Part shown: positions 35,540-47,900 of the stretch, piece after piece
Numbering within the stretch: position 1 is the first letter of the stretch
Layout: every line of letters starts with the position of its first letter
Source: Desmodus rotundus
Taxonomy: Eukaryota; Chordata; Mammalia; Chiroptera; Phyllostomidae
Length of the DNA stretch: 64,000 nucleotides
Assembly (NCBI RefSeq): GCF_022682495.2
Contig: NC_071391.1
Location: 106,685,195-106,749,194 of the forward strand
Direction: 5' to 3'
Notes under the pieces: model-generated
What the model saw: the letters and a program-made list of their open reading frames with translations, nothing else
The model's database searches: none
What the model was told of the DNA's origin: nothing
Position numbers and translations under genes: made by a program

Positions 35540-36350
35540 GTCTAAATTCTTAAGTTGCAAACAATTGTATGGTTCCTAATGAACATCATCAAATACTCTC
35601 CAGAAGGATTCTATCAGTGCACACAATTGGTACAAGTTCCTGCACTCTCACCAGCATTAAATATTATCAGTCTTTAGTCTGCAAATGTAATGAGTTTTTG
35701 CTATTAAAAATAGCAACTACTTTTAATTCCCACTTGCACTACAAATTAAGTTTAATATTTTTCCATATTTTTTAACTGTTAAATTTACCTGGAGGAAAGC
35801 CCATTACCCACTGGACTTTACTTCCTTTTCAATTTGTAAGAATTCTTTATATAATAAATATGTTAATGGTATGATATATTTGCTCCAAATATTTTGTCAC
35901 TTTTTGGTTGCCTTTAAACTTCAGTAAATTTTTTCTTATGCATAGAAATTTTTCATGTTCTGTAGTCAAAAATGTCTCTTTATGAGATCTTTCATCAGTG
36001 TCTAAAGTTGTCATTACCCATTTACCTAGAAATAATAATTTTTTTCTCATTTTTGTGGTTGTATATTTTTCAATGTAACACTTTAGTTCTCTAGAATTTA
36101 TTTTAGTAAGGTATGGAGTGCACAAAATTCCTTCTTTCAAAATGCTGCTTGTTTCATCTGAAACTGTTGAATATATTTTTCTCTCATCCTCCCTACTGAT
36201 TTGAAATGATTTTATCATATGTTACATTGTATATAATAAGATCAAACCCTGAACTATCTATTCTGTCTCATCGGCCTGAACATCTAGTGTTCTAGTAACA
36301 CCTCATTGTTTGACTACTACAGCTTTCTCTTTCAGATTTTCCCTTGATGC
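35540..36350 (-). mobile_element. Old LINE-1 fragment, antisense
   Basis: AT-rich antisense L1 wording, for example 'ttcctgcactctcaccagca' and 'ttgtaagaattctttatata' followed by 'ttcttatgcatagaaatttt'. Diverged. Confidence 0.6.
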
Positions 36351-36540
36351 TCTTAGTTTAAAATCATACTTCAGATATTTTATATACTGTGAAATATTAT
36401 ATACCAAAAGTATACATAAAGCATACTTTATATACTAAATACTAAATCAAATAGTATTGAAATTATTCTGATAAATAAAATATAACACTGTAATCCTCAT
36501 TTTAAATTTTGTTAGAACTAAAAATTAAGCCAGCCAGTGA

Positions 36541-36890
36541 ATAAGCCAGGTAGTGAAAGACAAATATCCTAAGATCTCACCTATAAGTGGAACCTAATCA
36601 ACAAAACAAGCGAGCAAAATAGAACCAGAGACATGGAAATAAAGAACAAACTGACAGTAACCAGAGGGGAGGGGAGAGGGGATAACAGGGGGAAAGAAGG
36701 GGAAGGATTAAATCAAGGAACAGGTATAAAGGGCCCAAGGACAAAGACAACACGGGTGTGTGGGAGGTGAGGGGTGGGTAGGGCAGGGGAGAGTAAGGGC
36801 TGGGGAGGGTGAATGGGGACAACTGTAATTGAACAACAATTGAAAAACCACAAAAATATATAAATAAATAATAAAATAAATAAAAATTAA
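36541..36890 (+). mobile_element. LINE-1 3'UTR
   Basis: 'gccaggtagtgaaagacaaa', 'gatctcacctataagtggaa', a G-rich tract and 'ggggacaactgtaattgaac' followed by an A/T tail. The 5'-truncated copy is close to those at 38,450 and 47,150. Confidence 0.9.
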
Positions 36891-36950
36891 TATGGAAAAA
36901 TTTCGTTACTTTCCAACCACAGCAGAGCTTTCTGTTTTTCCCAGTCATTT

Positions 36951-37151
36951 TTTCAAAGATTGTATTTATTCATTTTTAGAGAAAGGGAGAAAGCGAGTGC
37001 AAAGGAAACATCACCCATGTGGAAGAGAGAGAAACAGACACCCCAGCTGGGGGCAGAACCAAGCGCAGGCATGTGCCCTGACCAGGAATGGAACCTGAGA
37101 TCTTTCGCTTTGCAGGAGGATGCCCAACCAACTGGGCCACACTGATCAGAG
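36951..37151 (-). mobile_element. Ves SINE, antisense
   Basis: Reverse Ves with 'gaccaggaatggaacctgag' and a decayed head ('actgggccacactgatcaga'). Imperfect flanks ccagtcatttttt / ccaagtcatctttt. Confidence 0.85.
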
Positions 37152-37942
37152 CTCCAAGTCATCTTTTATATATCTCTAAAAACAGTTTTAGGAAGAATTT
37201 TGAAGGGCGAGGATGCAGTGCGCCCAGGTAGCCTGGGGAGCTGGTTCCCCCACCACCACCCAGCCACCGACGCTGCCGGTGAAGGAAAGTGCAGCGCGAG
37301 GGAGGGGCTCTCTCTGTCACGCGCGTGTGCGCAGGACTGGGAGCTTATCCACAGGGCATCCTGGTACAACAAAACGAAATGCAAGGAGTCAAAAGTACGA
37401 TGATTTAAGGCACTAAAACTGAAATAAAATAGGAAATTCGTCCGCTAAGAATGACCCAGTGGAGAAAGCAGAGGATGAAAATACAGGGAAGCAGGGTATT
37501 ACCCTGGTGTATTTCAGCAGGTTGCCCGGAATTTCACTGAAAAGCAACTGCCCTTTCTTCAGAAGACTGCTCTGTGCGTCCCAGCGACAGGAAACAAACC
37601 AGCCCTTCCGTGGTCCGTCTGCGATTCTTGCTTATGCTTGGGAAAATGTTATTAAAATCCTCACACTTGAAATGAGAAGAAAAAACGCCAATAAAAACTA
37701 TGAGTATTTTACATTTCACTAACCTTCGTAGATCTTTTACTTTTGGTAAACATTGCCATTATGTCCTATTTCAAATATTTCATAGAATTATTAGGCATTA
37801 AGTTTGCTAAATACTACATCTGCCTATTTATTCAAATTAGTATATTTCCATTACTCAGCTTTTTGCATTGCTCAATTTTCTGATAGCTCCTGTAAATTAT
37901 TACCTGAATTTCTCTAAAACCACCAAATCTCATTTGGGTATC
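37152..37942. other. No gene recognised
   Basis: Includes a GC-rich patch at 37,200-37,330 with several CpG. No promoter-exon arrangement could be built around it. Confidence 0.45.
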
Positions 37943-37960
37943 AAAAATACTTTTATTTCT

Positions 37961-38762
37961 CATATGAAAACATGCTTAGCATCACTAGCCATCAGAGAGA
38001 TGCAAATTAAAACCACAGTGAGGTACCACCTCACACCAGTCAGAGTGGCCAACATAAACAAATCAACAAACAAATGTTGGAGAGGATGTGGAGAAAAGGG
38101 AACCTTAGTACATTGTTGGTGGGAATGCAGACTGGTGAGGCCACTGTGGAAAACAGTATGGAAATTCCTCAGAAAACTAAAAATGGAACTGCCTTTTGAC
38201 CCAGCAATTCTACTGCTGGGATTATACCCTAAGAACCCTGAATCACCAATCCAACAGAACCTATGCACCCCAATGTTCATAGCAGCACAATTTACAATAG
38301 CCAAGTACTGGAAGCAAGCTAAGCGCCCATCAGCAAATGAGTGCGTCCAAAAACTATGGTACATTTACACAATGTAATTCTACACAGCAGAGAGAAAGAA
38401 GGAGCTTATACCCTTTGCAACAGCATGGATGGAACTGGAGAGCATTATGCTAAGTGAAGTAAGCCAGGCAGTGAGGGACAAATACCATATGATCTCACCT
38501 TTAACTGGAACCTAATCAACAGAAGAAAAAAGCAAACAAAATATAACCAGAGACATTGAAGTTAAGAGCAATCTAAAAATAACCAGAGGGGAGGGGGGGT
38601 GGGGAGAAGGGTTTACAGGAACTATTATAAAGTACACATGGACAAAATCAAGGGGGAGGGTGGAGGCGGGAGAGGGACGTGGGTTTGACTGGGGTGGGGT
38701 GGAGGGGTGGGGAGAAAATGCAGACAACTGTACTTGAACAGCAATAAAAAAATGTTTAATAA
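37961..38762 (+). mobile_element. 5'-truncated LINE-1 with target duplication
   Basis: About 800 bp: ORF2 C-terminus ('acagtgaggtaccacctcac', 'ggaggatgtggagaaaaggg'-type wording, 'cccagcaattctactgctgg') and the 3'UTR to 'gacaactgtacttgaacagc' and an A-rich tail. A perfect 18-bp duplication aaaaatacttttatttct (37,943-37,960 and 38,763-38,780) fixes both ends. One frame stays open from 37,868 to 38,377 (through the left flank), so it is fairly young. Confidence 0.96.
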
Positions 38763-38780
38763 AAAAATACTTTTATTTCT

Positions 38781-40562
38781 TTAGAGTAATTATAATTTGG
38801 GTTTCAGTCCCTGCTTCTGCTTTGGGAGACCCAGCCTCAAGGCACAGAATGTGTGTTCTTTTATCAGTGTCCCTTCCACACCAGCACTCAGGGTGACTGG
38901 CTGTCACTTCCACAGCAACGATTTCATTTATGACTTTTATAGCCTCTGGTCAGAAGTTAGGCCCTTGGTACAGGCTATTAGAAAAACTGCACATATGAAT
39001 GAGACCTGTGTATTTGCCCTTTTTATCCCGCTTCAGTTATAATGGTAGCTCTAAAAACTAGTCTTGCCCAAACTCGCTAATCTGTTCTCTTGGAACCTGG
39101 TAGCCATGCACACTACTTCCGACAGTCCTCCTGCCACTTACAGTGCCGGCTCCCGGGCGTTCTGAGGTGGATGTTCCTTGGTGGCACTTTGTGGGTAGTT
39201 TTCTCATCGCTCCAGTTGATTGCTCTCGTTGTCACAGGCTTACTCGGAGTCATCCCATTGCCTGTGGTTCCACTTGTCAACTGGAAGTGCTGCTTTGTTC
39301 CCTTACAATTCATAATCTTGAACGAATGGAAAAGACTATATCAATAATAATTTGCTAATGTTTTAACAATTTAGTTTTAACATTAAAACTAATCAAAACT
39401 CACAAGTACAATAAGAATTATAATTTTTTTTAATGAGACAGAATAATGACTCAGAACAGCCTCCACTCCCTCACCCCCACTAACTTTCATATACACTTTC
39501 ATAATATATCTTTTGGGACTATGATATTATTTACTAAATAATGTTTTCTTCTAAAAACAAAATAATTCCTATAAGGGGACTGAGTGGTATTGGAAAAAAA
39601 TATAATAAAGATTATATATTCAAAAAATAAATAAAAAGAAAATAGTTCCAAAAAGTGTTTATACCTGTTTGGGAACATTGTATACAACAAATGTTAATTT
39701 GTTATTAACTCAAAAGTAAAATGGATGCAAACTTATGTAACTGAGATTCAGTGCCAACTTGAAGATACAAACTTAAACATTTTTACAAAATTAAAACACG
39801 CACAAGAACTCCCAGCAACAGCTTACCACCCAAAATCTGTGCTGGAGAGGAAAGCAAGACTAAGATAAAGACCTTCAAGTGACTCTCACCTTCCGTTTTT
39901 CCTTCCTCCTAGCTGGGAGGCTGGGCAGTTCCACTCACACTTCGCAGAAGGCGCTGCACATTGGGCCGGATGTGCAATCAGGTCTACAATTGGATGCACT
40001 CACACGGGATGTGGGAGGCTGACCCCAAGGCCATCTCTCTGTCCCCTTCTGTTTCTGCTGGCAAGCAAGGTCATGGAAATGTAAGGTTTAGGGGCAGAAG
40101 CATTTCCAGTACCAAAAGGCTTCTTTCTTTTGGCTAAAGCTGACTCATTGCCCTATCCATCTTCAACGCCAGCAATAGCAAATCACGTCTTTCTGATGCT
40201 TTGAATTTCCCTGAAGTCCCCTCTGTCTCCTCTTCCCACCTCCCTGCCCGCACACATACTCTCATACTCACAGGGACCCTCCTGCCTGATCTGCCTTCTC
40301 TGCTTGGGCTCCAGCGTCAGCGCCTGCAGCCGGAACGCCCCTTCCTTGATTTATCATCCATGTGTTTATGACTTAAATTTTTGTGTTTTACTTATGAACA
40401 GCATTTAAAAATTTATTTTTTTAGTAATTAAAAGCATAGGGAAAACAACTTATAAGCCCTCACCTTCCCACTGCTTCATAGTTTCCCTCCTCAGAGGAAA
40501 CTACTGTTAAAACTTTCTTTTTCATTTTTCATATAAGCATAATACATATACATTGCTCCATT
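38781..40562. other. No gene recognised (intergenic)
   Basis: AT-rich stretches at 39,360-39,800 and an L1-like antisense patch near 40,370-40,560. The 85-codon frame at 39,090-39,347 has no recognisable motif. Confidence 0.45.
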
Positions 40563-40775
40563 ATTTTTTTTTAATCGAGGATAGGTCTATTGATTTTTTA
40601 CAGAGAGAAGAAGGAAAAGAGAGAAGGAGAAAGAAACATCGATTGGTTATCTCCTGTATGCAATCCAACCAAGGACTGAATCCACAACCTAGGTATGTGC
40701 CCTGACTGGGGATCGAACCCATGCCTCTGGGTGTACAGGACTACACTCCAACCAACCGAGCCACCCGTCCAGGGC
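40563..40775 (-). mobile_element. Ves SINE, antisense
   Basis: Starts 'aatcgaggataggtctattg', contains 'gactggggatcgaacccatg' and ends 'accgagccacccgtccaggg'. It is the older variant with a gaggat motif near the tail. Confidence 0.9.
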
Positions 40776-40789
40776 TGCTCCTTTCTTAA

Positions 40790-41400
40790 TTATAAAATGT
40801 AAAACACATGCGGAAATGTGCACAAAACAAAGTGGAAGCTCAATGGTCCATTGTAAGCAAACACCCGTGTAAAATCCACCCAGGCCAAGAACCGTGCGAG
40901 CGCCCCAGAAGCCCTTCCCATCTCTCTTCTCTGCTCCTCTAAGCTAATTCTGCCCTAACCTGAATGACAGTGGCGTCCTTGGTTTTCTTTACAGTTTTAC
41001 CATCTAAGCACACACCCTCAACACGATAGTTCCATTTTCTCTGGTTTTGAAGTGTGTATAAATAGGATCATAGAGAAGGGATTCTCCCGTGTCTGACTTT
41101 TTTGGATCACCATTCATGTGTGTGAGATTCGCTCATATTATTGTGTGTGTGAAGAGTTTGTTCTTTTCTATTGCTGAACACTATTTCATTGTTTGAATAT
41201 TTCATAATTTATTCATTCTCCAGTTGATAGATGTTTGCTGTCCATTTTGACCTGCTGATGTACACTAATTACTTCCTTTTTTCCAATTTTCTTGAAATAG
41301 AATTGAAATACAGTCACCTGCATACATCTAAGGTACACAATTTGATGAGTTTTGACACACATTCATACAACTATGAAACCATCACAGCCGTCAGGAAGGT
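40790..41400 (-). mobile_element. Old LINE-1 fragment, antisense
   Basis: 'gtgtataaataggatcatag', 'ttcttttctattgctgaaca' and 'ttcattctccagttgataga' match the common antisense L1 end. 'taaggtacacaatttgatga' and 'caactatgaaaccatcacag' belong to the same class. Confidence 0.72.
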
Positions 41401-43257
41401 GACCCTCCTCACGTCCTTTTGGATAGATGGGTGAAACTGGTCTGCACGGAGAAAAGCAGGAAGGAAATCCACAGGATGGACGGATGACTAGAAGGAGCCT
41501 CACATGGTACAGTGTCCTCTCACATTCTGGACGCATCCCTGGATACCTTCTACAACAGACGCTACAGAGACAGTTCGCGCATTCCGGTGCTCGGTCAGCC
41601 CAATAACCCCGGAAGCTTGACCGGTGGTTGAGAAGTGACAGATACATCTGTTTTGTGTCTTGGACCAAAGCTCCTGCATGCACCACTCTGGCCAACTAAA
41701 GGTGGTGAGGACTGACTCTTTAACCTCTCCTTGTTGATCAGACCTGAGGATGTGCCTCTGACCACAAGCCAACAACCAACTGAGTCACGGAGAGTGACAC
41801 AAAGGAGAGGCTGGCTGTTTCCGGGTGGTTAGCACATCTCTGCCCAGGACTGGGTTCTCAGGGCTCAGACCACAAGAGGGCCCCAGCCCTGGCCTGGGCC
41901 TCCGTTCTCAGAAGTTAACTCTCACACATTACCTTTTCTCCTTCTCATCCATCTTTTGTTCTCCCTCGAGTCACTTGCCGTGACTCTCCCATCCCAGCAC
42001 CACCCTTACACGGTCTCCTCTTTTGAGAAGCTCCAAAGTCATGGCAACTTCCACCTCTGGCCTCTGGGGTTGATAAGACCTTGGATCCAGAGGCCTTCCA
42101 AACAGGGTTCCTCCAGCTCCCTCTGAGCCCTCACTTCTCCCCCCTGCCCCACCTCACACCTACCGGCTCCCTCCCAGATGACCTGAGGCCTCACCTGGAG
42201 GTTGGCTTTTGTTGCTGGGTGTCCAGGTACCAGACTCTTGCCACATCCAGTGCCCCCTCATGTAACAAGACTGGGGACACTGCTCTCACCCTTCCGGAAT
42301 CTTATTCCCCAGGCTGACCCTCCACATTTGAGGGTTCCTGCTCCTCCCTCAGTACCGTTGATTCACACGAGCCCTGCCTCGCCACACAACCAAAACAGGG
42401 CAGAATCCACACTAACTTGAATTGTTTTCTAATAGCTTCTTGTTTGCTAATATATTTGAGGAGGGAGGGAAGTCTTCCTTTCTTTTGTTTCATTATATGT
42501 CTGGCCCTTTTATTTTTTAAGTGCAGAGGCAATGTGTGATGATCACACATAATCCTCCAAAAAACAGGCATTATCAACCACTTGGTATGCTTCCTGTCAG
42601 CCTTTTACTTGCATTTACATTTTTTTCCATTACTACCCTGAGTTCCCGCAGGAATGCCACCAGGTGAATAAATTCATTTAACCACATTTAACCACATTTT
42701 ATCATCCCGTACCTCACGGGCCATAACAGGACTTCGTACCTCTGACAAATTGCCCTCCAACTATGTCTATTCTCATTCAGCTGTAAGTCAGGCCAGCTGC
42801 AGTGTCGCGAGGGGCACTGTTCCCTCTGCGCTGGCATTGGGTCTTGATGGATGTGCCCTTTCTGCCAAGACTGTCTGTCCCCTGGCACCCTGAGACCCCA
42901 AGGCACCGAGGGTCTATCCTGATTGAGAAGAAGCCCTCGTGCCACTCTGGCTCCTCAGTTTGTTCAGCCACATGAACCAACATGTCCCAGCGCTTTGGCT
43001 GAAACATCTCTTTGTGTTACTCACAGTCATCTGTCCCTGGGACTTGGTCAAGAGTCCCCGGGGCCTGGGCTGGGGACACACCTGGATGTTTTTAGAACTG
43101 TCCCACACTTGGGGCAGCCCAAATGCTGGGGCTGTGCTGCAGGCCCAAGCTCTGAGCTGGTCTCCTCTTCCCCCAGGAGAGGGTCCCTCCTAGCAGTCGC
43201 TCAGATTGCCTCCTGGTAATCCCCCCAACCAGTCAGCAGGGCATACCCCACCCCACC
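41401..43257. other. No gene recognised (intergenic)
   Basis: A CpG-bearing patch at 41,500-41,700 has a 110-codon minus frame with many cysteines, but no family, start context or splice support. Nothing else recognised. Confidence 0.45.
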
Positions 43258-43440
43258 AAGCCTCAGGCCACGTTCATCTATTCAGCAAATATTAATCGAA
43301 TGCCCACTCTGTGCCCGGTGTTCCGAGAGGCACTACGTTAGGAAGGTGAGTATAACCAAACACAGGGTCTGTCCTCATGGAGCTTACATTCCAGTGGGAC
43401 AAAGTCACATAGGTAAGTGTGAATAGTGAGAGACAATAGC
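43258..43440 (+). repeat. Ancient mammalian interspersed repeat
   Basis: 'ctattcagcaaatattaatc', 'gaatgcccactctgtgcccg', 'gtcctcatggagcttacatt' and 'ccagtgggac' follow a widespread old mammalian repeat. A related patch lies at 61,670-61,800 in SFTPB intron 10. Family not assigned. Confidence 0.55.
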
Positions 43441-43699
43441 TAAGATGCTGTAAAGCACAGGTATTTGGTGCTGCAAGAAATAACAGCAGGTTGGGGTTTT
43501 TTTAATTGACCTGTAATGAAGGAGAGCCCTCCTCAACAGAGGGCAGCAACACCTGTAGGGTGTGGGGCCTGGGGTGCGAAGAGACCGAACCGCCGTGGTG
43601 CTCACATTCAGCAAATTAAAGCCACCAGGGAAGGAGGTGTGGGGCTCCCAGGGCTCAGCACCACCGCTTCTGCACCTCCCTCCTGGTCTCTACCTTCTG

Positions 43700-44005
43700 G
43701 TCAGTGGCGGAACTGCATGTCCTTGCTGCCTGCACTGTAGGTGGGCCGTGCCCGGAAGATACATGCCAGCAGAAGTGAGTCCCTTTCCCTCTGGAGCACT
43801 CGCCAGCCACTGTGAGGTGTTCAGGAGTTCTCTTTGCCCCTGCACAGTGAGCGACAATGTTCAAGATGGTGGCTGTGTGTCAGCCAGCACCCCAGGTCGC
43901 TGGGATGACCAGAGCCCCTGCTCACCCACTGTGCACATGAGCTTGGGCAGGAAACAAACATTTGTTGTCCTGAGCCACTAAGTTTTGGGGGTTTGTAACC
44001 AGAGT
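43700..44005 (+). repeat. MaLR/MLT1-type LTR relic
   Basis: It ends in 'aacatttgttgtcctgagcc' and 'actaagttttgggggtttgt', the signature 3' end of MaLR LTRs. The next 400 bp (44,006-44,411) show nothing recognisable. Confidence 0.55.
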
Positions 44006-44411
44006 TTCTTGAGATTGAGCTTCCTGGTCGATGAGGGTGTTTGTTGTATCTCCTCAGTACGACAGCCAGCCTTCTGCCCTTGACTCACCTACCCCCTCGT
44101 GCCTGTCACGTCACTGGCCACAGAGCCAGGGCTCCATCAGATACCGTGACTTAACCAGGCTCCCCTGGAAAGCCACTTGTCCCTGAAGGAAGGGTGGCTG
44201 GCCTGCTTTCAGTAAGAATCAGTTTCTCTTCCATTTGGTGAGACTGCCATCACTCCATCTCCCATCCTGAGGCGGTTGCAACAACAAGGCTCCCAGGGGC
44301 CCTCTCTCCTCCTCTGGCTGCCTGAGCGTCTGCTTCCGCTCAGCCCCTCCTTCCTTAAGATGCTTTCCTCAGTCACCGGTAAGGAGACCCAGCCCTAGGG
44401 CCCACTGGTAG

Positions 44412-45305
44412 TGTGTGGGTTCTTGACTTCATGTAAGAAAGATTTCACGACACAAGCCCACGTGATTTTCAGAGGATGTTTATTAAAGTTAGGGACAGTG
44501 AAACAAGGAAGGGCTTAGGATGGAAGAAGCAACAGGAGGGAGCCAAGGCGGGGCTGCTTTGGCTCTCCAGAAATGTTATGAGGAAGAAGCGGGCCAAGGA
44601 GGTGCTGCTGTCAGCTTACTAGAGAGTCAGAGAAAAGGGGGTAATGGGACAGGTTCAGGGGTCAGCCTGGGACAAGCTGCAACTACCTATTGCTCGCTCC
44701 CCTGGTTGCAAGTCTCATGGGGTCCCTTAGCGTTTAGGATGTGAGTGCCTGTGTAGGAGGAAGACCACGTACTGGGTCCTTTGTCTTGAGGGTTTTAAAG
44801 GCTGGGAGTTTAGGGGAGGTCTTATGGAAGGATCTCAATAGAATATTCATCAGCTGCCTTGGCCGGTGTGGCTCAATTGGTTGGAGCTTCATCCCGTAAC
44901 TGAAAGGTTGTAGGTTTGATTCCCAGTCAGGGCACGTACCTGGGTTGCAGGTTTGATCCCTGATCCCTGGTCCAGGCACATGCAAGAGGCAACCAATCGA
45001 TGCTTCTCTCCCCCTTCCTCTCTCCCTTCCTCTTTCTCTAAAAGCAATGAAAAAATATCCTTGAGTGAGGATTTTAAAAATTAAAAATAAAAAGATTATT
45101 CTTCAGCTTTCCAGGTGTGTCCTTTCAGGGTCATGGTCTCCACTGATTGGTCAGTGACAGGGCAGGGGCTCTTTAGTCATCAAAGTTGGTCCTGGCATCA
45201 CCCACCTGGGTTTGCTGCTTTTCTGGGCCTGGAAGTGAAATACAACGGATTCCTAGGTGTTATCTCTAGGGAGGTGACCTCCTGTACCCAGCTGTGAATT
45301 GCTCA
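44412..45305 (-). mobile_element. Probable solo retroviral LTR (antisense)
   Basis: Read on the minus strand it has the order of a class I endogenous retrovirus LTR: CCAAT box (gaccaatca) near 45,150, a TTTAAAA TATA-like box near 44,797, AATAAA near 44,480, then a U5-like end with 'tgtgtcgtgaaatctttctt' and 'aagtcaagaacccacaca'. The right-hand boundary is uncertain. No gag, pol or env remnant lies beside it, which suggests a solo LTR. A Ves element has inserted between the CCAAT and TATA parts. Confidence 0.6.
44856..45093 (+). mobile_element. Ves SINE inside the LTR
   Basis: 'gccttggccggtgtggctca' head with 'attggttggagcttcatccc', an internal partial duplication of 'gggttgcaggtttgat', and a tail with 'tccttgagtgaggattttaa'. 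Flanks aatattcatcagct / attattcttcagct form a target duplication. Confidence 0.93.
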
Positions 45306-45589
45306 GCCAGTTTGTTCAGCTACCTGTCTATTTCCCCATTCCACTTGCCAAGGAATTTTCCTACTCCTTACTATCTCACCGCACTCGGGCTCCACATTTT
45401 CCCTAAATACTTTGCACAGGTTCCAGCCATAGCCACCACGGTCCCCTTTGGGATCTACCTGAAGGGTCTCCCTGCATGGGGAGACTGAGAGGAGAGGCCT
45501 AGAGCACCTCTCCTGCGGAAAGGAGACCCAGGAGCCTACGAGAGACCTCTCTGGACCTCTTTCTCCTTGAGCCCAGACACACACACACA

Positions 45590-45975
45590 CAATGGAGTAT
45601 CATTCAGCCTCAAAAAGGAGGGAAATCCTGACACGTTATAAAATGGACAAACCTGAGGCTGTGATGCTCAGTGAAATAAGCCAGTGCCAAAGGGCAAACA
45701 TTGTGTGATCTCCCTCATGTGAGCTACCTAGAGTAATAGTCAGAATCACAGAGGCAAGAAGTGGAATGGCGGCTGCCAGGGGCGAAGGTAAATCGATTGG
45801 AGTTATTTATTGCTTAACGGGTGCAGAATTTCAGTTTGGGAAGATGACAAGTTTTAGAAATGGATGGTAGTGATGGATGCACCGCAGTGTGATTGTGTTT
45901 AATACCACTGAACTGTGCACTTCAGAATGGTCACCGTAGGGAACTTTGTCATATGCATTTTACAACAAAAAAGAT
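45590..45975 (+). mobile_element. Old LINE-1 3' region
   Basis: 'tggagtatcattcagcctca', 'gctcagtgaaataagccagt' and 'actgtgcacttcagaatggt' are typical of old L1 ORF2-end/3'UTR. It is preceded by a short CA run. 45,306-45,589 shows no gene. Confidence 0.8.
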
Positions 45976-46144
45976 TCACAGTTTCAGGGAGGAGAGGCAC
46001 CCTCTCCTTCACAGAAGGAAGATCAACAGAACACTTTCAGAGAGCTGCTGCTGGTGGTGTCCATTGAGATGCAAATACACTGGCCCTTGCAGCAATTCTT
46101 GGAGTCAGCCTACCTAAAAGTAGGAGGGAAGTCCACAGACACAT

Positions 46145-46600
46145 AAAGGGTATTCCCTGAGTTATTATTCCTAATACTGAACACCTGAAAATATCTGTCA
46201 ATAGGGGAATGGCTGAGTAAATTATGGTATAGCTCCGAAAATGAAATATTATGTAAGCATAAAAAGGAGTTACAATTGCTCTGGCTGGTGTGGCTCAGTG
46301 GATTGAGCACCGGCCTGTGAACCAACAGGTTGCTGGTTCAATTCCCAGTCAGAGCACATGCCTAGGTTGCCCTGGCAGGTCCCCAGTCGGGAGCACGTGA
46401 GAGGCAACCACACACTGACATTTCTCTCCCTCTTTTTCTCCCTCCCTTCCTCTGAAAATAAAATAAAATCTTTTCTTAAAAAAAAAAGGAGTTAAAGCTA
46501 TATGTTCTAACTTAAAAGGATGTTCAAGATAAACTAAGTGGGAAAAAAGTTAAGAGTTGCAGTATATTAAGCATGGGATAATCCCTTTTTAATCAAATAA
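46145..46600 (+). mobile_element. Old LINE-1 fragment interrupted by Ves
   Basis: 'caataggggaatggctgagt' and 'aaattatggtatagctccga' followed by 'ttatgtaagcataaaaagg' resume after the Ves insertion at 46,485 ('gttaaagctatatgttctaa'). Confidence 0.7.
46277..46484 (+). mobile_element. Ves SINE in L1
   Basis: Full-length head, B-box and tail. Flanks aaaaaggagttaca / aaaaaaggagttaaa form the duplication. Confidence 0.95.
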
Positions 46601-46611
46601 AGGTTCCATAT

Positions 46612-47900
46612 TTTATTAATTTTCTATTGCTGAATAACAAATCACCAAAAAAACACAGCAGCTTAAAACACCATTTATTATCTCACAGTTCTGTAGGTTA
46701 AAAGTATGAGTGGGCCCCTGGCTGCTGTGGCTCGGTTGGTTGGGCATCTTTCCAGAAACCAAAAGGTCACCGGTTCGATTCCCTGTCAGGGGACATGCCT
46801 GAGTTGTGGGCTCGGTCTCCAGTCAGGGCATGTGCAAGGGGCAACTAATCAATGTTTCTCTCTCACATTAATTTTTTCTTCTTCCCTTTCCCTCTCTCTA
46901 GAATCAATAAAAGAAAAAAGACTCTAAGTCTAAAACACCAATTCAAAAGAACCTATGCACCTTAATGTTCATAGCAATACAATTTACAATAGCCAAGTGC
47001 TGGAAGCTACCTAAGTGCCCATCAGCAAATGAATGGATCAAAAAACTGTGGTACATTTACACAATGGAATTCTATGCAGCAGAAAGAAAGAAGGAGCTCC
47101 TACCCTTTGCAACAGCATGGATGGAACTGGAGAGCCTTATGCTAAGTGAAATAAGCCAGGTGGTGAAAGACAAATACCATATGATCTCACCTATAAGTGG
47201 AACCTAGTCAACAAAACAAACAAGCAAGCAAAATACAACCAGAGACATTGAAATTAAGAACAAACTGACAGTAAGCAGAGAGGGGGTTGGAGGGAACAAT
47301 GGGGGGAAAGGGAGGAAGGTTTTCAGGAACATGGAGAAAGGACACATGGAGAAAGCCAAAGGGGAGAAGGATCGAGGGTGGGAGGTGGGGATGGCTGGGG
47401 TAGGGGGGGAGTGGTGGGTGGAAAATGGAGACAACTGTACTTGAACAACAATAAAAAAAAAGTGAAAAAAAATTTTTGAGTCTGAGTGGGCCAGCCTGGC
47501 CTCTTATCTGGAGCCCTGAGAAGACTCTACTTCCAAGCTCATCCAGGGTATTGGCAGATTTCTGCTCAATGTGGCTGTGGGACTCAGGTCTCCATTTCCT
47601 TACAGGCTGTCTGCCAGGATCAGTCTCAGCTTCTAGAGGCTGCCTGCATTCTCGGCTCCTGGCCACCTCCACACTCAAAGGCAGCAGAGGCACTTTGAAT
47701 CCCTCTGACTTCCGCTTTTGCTTCCAGTTGGGAGTTCTCTGTTTTAGGGTTCATGTTATTACATTAGGCCCAAGTGGATAATCCGTCTCCATCTTAATGT
47801 CAACTGTACCATACAAACAACCTAATCACAGGAGTGATAGTTCAGCACAGTCCACGATTCTGGGGTTAGAATGGGACCTCTGGGGGATGAGGCATTCAGC
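46612..47900 (+). repeat. Ancient LTR/DNA-type repeat split by an insertion
   Basis: Left part 46,612-46,716 ('ttttctattgctgaataaca', 'atttattatctcacagttct') continues at 47,493 ('agccctgagaagactctact', 'ctagaggctgcctgcattct') up to about 47,900. The middle is the Ves-L1 block. The family is a common old mammalian one that I do not name with confidence. Confidence 0.5.
46717..47479 (+). mobile_element. Ves SINE fused to LINE-1 3' end (chimeric insertion)
   Basis: 46,717-46,920 is a Ves SINE. After about 15 unassigned bases, 46,936-47,479 is L1 from the ORF2 end ('ttcaaaagaacctatgcacc') through the 3'UTR to 'gacaactgtacttgaacaac' and poly(A). Flanking words gtatgagtgggcc (46,704-46,716) and gtctgagtgggcc (47,480-47,492) match at 12 of 13 positions and bracket the whole block. 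Neither part has its own duplication. Confidence 0.7.
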
